Shown: positions 61,162 to 64,000 of the stretch, piece after piece
Position numbering within the stretch: position 1 is the stretch's first letter
Layout of the letters: each line of letters starts with the position of its first letter
Assembly (NCBI GenBank): GCA_026391455.1
Contig: JAPLEH010000010.1
Coordinates: 1 to 64,000 of the forward strand
From: Bacteroidota bacterium
GTDB taxonomy: Bacteria > Bacteroidota > Bacteroidia > Chitinophagales > Chitinophagaceae
Length of the DNA stretch: 64,000 nt
Direction: 5' to 3'
Position numbers and translations under genes: made by a program
Notes under the pieces: generated by a model
Database searches by the model: none
What the model was told of the DNA's origin: nothing
The model's input: the letters and a program-made list of their open reading frames with translations, nothing else

Positions 61162-61707
61162 TTGAGAAAGACTGCTGCCATATTATTTGTGCTGGTGCTG
61201 GCATTTAACCTGTGCGGTTATCGTATTGTACTCTCCCTTTTGCAGCAAAAAGCCGATCAGCGGCTGGAATCCCGTATTGATAATCATGAATATGATGAAT
61301 CGCAATTGGTAGAGATGCGGGTAAAAATGGATCTGCCCTATCAATCGCGTTTTACCGATTTTGAAAGACATTACGGAGAGATCGTGATCAATGGCAAAGC
61401 TTATACCTATGTAAAAAGAAAGATCGAGGGTGATGTGCTGATACTGAAATGTATCGCCAATGAATCCAAACAGCAATTACGCAATGCGTCTGACAACCTG
61501 GCCAAATCGAACAGCGGGCAGGACCAGGAAAACAACGGCAAGAAACAAAACACCCCGGTAAAATCCTTCGGCGGTGATTATGATGATAAACATCAATTCT
61601 GCGATTATCATGCAGCCATTATTCTTAGCCGGGTACAATCGGCCGGATACGCTGCTTCCTTATCTGATGTGATCGTACTTACTCCGCACCAGCCACCCCG
61701 CTGCTGA
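61162..61707 (+). CDS. Secreted protein of unknown function, TTG start
   Basis: The 181-residue frame starts with TTG at 61162; a TGA stop is only 6 bases upstream, so no ATG start upstream is possible. The TTG start gives a signal peptide or membrane anchor (RKTAAILFVLVLAFNLCGY). The soluble part is charged with a Ser/Asn/Gln-rich linker near 112-135 and has two Cys near the C-terminus. No family is recognised. Confidence 0.65.
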   Translation: MRKTAAILFVLVLAFNLCGYRIVLSLLQQKADQRLESRIDNHEYDESQLVEMRVKMDLPYQSRFTDFERHYGEIVINGKAYTYVKRKIEGDVLILKCIANESKQQLRNASDNLAKSNSGQDQENNGKKQNTPVKSFGGDYDDKHQFCDYHAAIILSRVQSAGYAASLSDVIVLTPHQPPRC

Positions 61708-61780
61708 TTTTCTTTATTGACGATCCAGCAAGTATTTATGCCCGATACCCGGGCAATCACTGTATTTTAATTTAATCATT

Positions 61781-63103
61781 ATGTTTAAACAATTGTGCGT
61801 GGCCGTATCGGCTGCCATTCTGCTTATATCCTGCGGAGAAAAGAAAGATTATACTGCTTATATATCTGATCCGGTTTTGTATTGCAAAACCGTAAAACAA
61901 CTGAACAATGTCGTGCTGGAGAATAATTTCCCTCCGATGATCGCGAGCCGGAACTATGTGTATGCGAATATCGCTGCCTATGAAGTAGTGGCGTATTATG
62001 ACAACCGTTTTAATTCACTTGCCGGGCAGATCAAACACCTTCCGGCCTTTCCCAAAACGGATATCAAGGATGTGAATTATCAGTTGGCAGCCCTGCTGGC
62101 GTTTTGTAAAGTAGGCGAAGCGGTTACATTTCCCGAAGGGAGTATGCAGGAGTATGTGAAGCAATTAAAACATGAAGCAGATAGTGCGGGTGTGCCCGAA
62201 TCGGTAATCAAAGCTTCCCAGCAATTTGCCGACAGTGTGGGAGGGCATATTCTCCGCTGGAGTAAAGGCGATAACTATTTGCGTTTGCGCACAGCACCTA
62301 AGTATGAGGTAACCAATGAAGAAGGCAGATGGGTACCCACTCCGCCGATGTATGCACAGGCGGTGGAGCCTAACTGGAAAGAGATGCGCCCGATGGTGAT
62401 GGACAGCGCTTCTCAATTCAAGCCCATGCGCCCGCCGGTTTATAACATAACGGATAAAAACAGTGAGTTCTACAAATACCTGCTTGAAGTGAAATCCGTT
62501 TCAGATAGTCTTACTGAAGAGCAAAAGCATATTGCTGATTTCTGGGACGACAACCCCTTTAAGATGAATGTAAGCGGACATATTATGTTTGCCACAAAAA
62601 AATTCTCCCCTCCCGGTCACTGGATGAACATTGTAGGCATTGGTGCCAAAAAAGCAAAAGCTGATTTTTCCACCACGGTGGCAGCTTATGCCGAAACATC
62701 CATTGCTTTGTACGATGCATTTATCAGTTGCTGGGATGAAAAATACAGGAGCAATTTTGTAAGACCAGAAACAGTCATCAACAAATATATCAACAGCGAC
62801 TGGCAGCCTTATATTCAAACACCGCCTTTCCCTTCTCATACGAGCGGACACGCCACGATCTCTGCTGCTGCTGCTGAAACAATGACCAACTGGCTGGGCG
62901 ATCAACTGTCTTTTACCGATACCTCTTCGCTGGAATTTGGTATCAAAAGCAGGGAGATACAATCTTTCCGTAAAGCTGCGGAAGAAGCGGCCATGTCGAG
63001 ACTGTATGGAGGTATTCACTATCGGTTCGACAACGAACACGGAACAGAAGCCGGCCGGAAACTCGGTGAGTTTATTGTGAGCCGGTTAAACATGAAAAAA
63101 TAA
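61781..63103 (+). CDS. Vanadium-dependent haloperoxidase-like lipoprotein (PAP2 superfamily)
   Basis: The 440-residue protein has a lipoprotein signal (ILLISC, lipid Cys near residue 18). The PAP2/VHPO signature is complete: K321-x6-R328P, P351-SHTSGH357 and S406R-x5-H413-x3-D417. It binds vanadate or phosphate; whether it halogenates or is a phosphatase cannot be told, because both groups share these residues. It is likely anchored in the outer membrane or periplasm. The next gene, for an outer-membrane protein, starts 26 bp later and is probably cotranscribed. Confidence 0.88.
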   Translation: MFKQLCVAVSAAILLISCGEKKDYTAYISDPVLYCKTVKQLNNVVLENNFPPMIASRNYVYANIAAYEVVAYYDNRFNSLAGQIKHLPAFPKTDIKDVNYQLAALLAFCKVGEAVTFPEGSMQEYVKQLKHEADSAGVPESVIKASQQFADSVGGHILRWSKGDNYLRLRTAPKYEVTNEEGRWVPTPPMYAQAVEPNWKEMRPMVMDSASQFKPMRPPVYNITDKNSEFYKYLLEVKSVSDSLTEEQKHIADFWDDNPFKMNVSGHIMFATKKFSPPGHWMNIVGIGAKKAKADFSTTVAAYAETSIALYDAFISCWDEKYRSNFVRPETVINKYINSDWQPYIQTPPFPSHTSGHATISAAAAETMTNWLGDQLSFTDTSSLEFGIKSREIQSFRKAAEEAAMSRLYGGIHYRFDNEHGTEAGRKLGEFIVSRLNMKK

Positions 63104-63129
63104 GTATTAAAACAACCAACGATTTTACC

Positions 63130-64000
63130 ATGAAACAAATATATATTCTTATCATAGCAATGGCCGTACTGGCCGGCACGAAGACCCACGCACAGGGTTG
63201 CGTGGCTATCAAGGGCATGTCCGGCATATGTGGCCGTCCCGCTGATGCAAAAGGATGGGAGCTGAACCTGACTAACCGTTATTTTAAATCGTATAAACAT
63301 TTTGTAGGCACCGAAGAACAAAAAGAAAGAGAAGAACTGGGAACAAATGTGATCAATCATGCCTGGGAAATGAATATAACGGCCACCCGTACACTAAATA
63401 ACCGCTGGTCGCTTTCTGGCACGTTGCCCATCCTGAGTTTTACCCGTTCTTCGCTGTATGAGCATGACGGGAAATCGCGGCATACCACCCGATCATTCGG
63501 GATTGGAGATATCCGGCTGTCTGCTTACCGCTGGATGTTTGATCCGAAGAAAGCGCATAAGGCCAATCTGCAACTGGGGCTGGGTATCAAACTCCCCACG
63601 GGTAACTACCAGGTACAGGATTATTTTTATAAGAAAGCAGATTCCAGCATCATTGGCCCGGTTGATCAATCTATACAATTGGGTGATGGGGGTACCGGAA
63701 TTTCGATAGAAGCGAATAGTTTTTGGAATTTCTCACATAAGGCCGGATTGTATGGCAGTTTCTTTTACCTCGTAAATCCGATGGAAGTAAACGGCACCTC
63801 CACCGCACGTGGTTCTGCCCCTTCTGCCACGGCTAAAAAATACAATACGGATGTAATGAGTGTACCGGATTTGTTTATGGCCCGTGCAGGTGCCAGCTAT
63901 ATGGTAAAGGGATTCACCTTTGCCGGTGGTATTCGTATTGAAGGATTGCCTTCCAAAGACCTGGTGGGTGGAAGCCGCGGATTCAGAAGGCCGGGCTATA
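63130..64000 (+). CDS. Outer-membrane beta-barrel protein, partial (cut by window end)
   Basis: The frame starts at ATG 63130 with a signal peptide (core ILIIAMAVLAGTKTHA) and remains open to the window end. After a Cys-containing segment (GCVAIKGMSGICG), it shows alternating amphipathic strands typical of an outer-membrane barrel, for example WSLSGTLPILSFTRSSLY and NLQLGLGIKLPTGNY. It resembles the transporter/MetA-type barrels of Bacteroidota. It is probably in one operon with the haloperoxidase-like gene. Confidence 0.8.
   Translation, partial: MKQIYILIIAMAVLAGTKTHAQGCVAIKGMSGICGRPADAKGWELNLTNRYFKSYKHFVGTEEQKEREELGTNVINHAWEMNITATRTLNNRWSLSGTLPILSFTRSSLYEHDGKSRHTTRSFGIGDIRLSAYRWMFDPKKAHKANLQLGLGIKLPTGNYQVQDYFYKKADSSIIGPVDQSIQLGDGGTGISIEANSFWNFSHKAGLYGSFFYLVNPMEVNGTSTARGSAPSATAKKYNTDVMSVPDLFMARAGASYMVKGFTFAGGIRIEGLPSKDLVGGSRGFRRPGY

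Overview
The window looks like chromosomal DNA of a member of the Bacteroidota, most likely family Chitinophagaceae. Four things point that way. Promoters carry the TAnnTTTG -7 box of this phylum and genes lack Shine-Dalgarno leaders. Methionine synthase is split into two genes. The block rplM-rpsI-rpsB-tsf with the tiny 30S protein THX is present. There are many secreted proteins and lipoproteins, and proteins typical of this phylum such as DUF4286, DUF2339, SemiSWEET and Big_5 lipoproteins.

Region 1, about 1-15000, is an AT-rich defence island next to a tRNA-Arg(CCU) gene. Read leftwards from the tRNA it holds a serine recombinase whose 3' end runs into the tRNA gene, two small genes, a TOTE-type primase-helicase split by one in-frame amber codon, an AbiEi/AbiEii pair, and an overlapping operon hsdM - hsdS - AAA ATPase - HNH nuclease. 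The ATPase/HNH pair resembles Septu (PtuA/PtuB). The hsdR gene follows after a gap holding a tRNA-3'-end-like fragment, and is cut after about 115 codons by what looks like the end of an IS21-type element. As it stands, the type I system should methylate but has no HsdR motor here; the ATPase/HNH pair is the only nuclease module left intact.

Region 2, 15000-32900, is core genome: an OprD-like porin, a CstB-like persulfide dioxygenase/rhodanese and a TauE/SafE exporter (sulfide detoxification), a secreted VOC protein, a TPR membrane protein, secreted proteins of unknown function, an M48 protease, a UvrD helicase-nuclease fusion, a Big_5 lipoprotein, DinB and ketopantoate reductase. The intergenic spaces carry several repeat families, including a period-8 array and a pair of inverted-repeat elements.

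Region 3, 32900-54700, holds recR; split metH with a YhcG-type nuclease gene between the halves and a structured leader RNA in front; RDD/LemA/DUF3137 and SemiSWEET/HAD operons; a LOG-family protein, exonuclease III, DUF2339, DUF4286, HU, THX, pdxH, pyrH; and the ribosomal operon rplM-rpsI-rpsB-tsf, whose S2 has an RGG-like tail.

Region 4, 54700-64000, starts with an AT-rich nucleotidyltransferase/HTH pair that looks like a toxin-antitoxin module. Its first gene needs a -1 frameshift at a run of seven A. Then come an MBL hydrolase, an S1-like protein, an HD protein, a small secreted PKD-like peptide, a secreted GH65 enzyme, a vanadium-haloperoxidase-like lipoprotein and the start of an outer-membrane protein cut by the window end.
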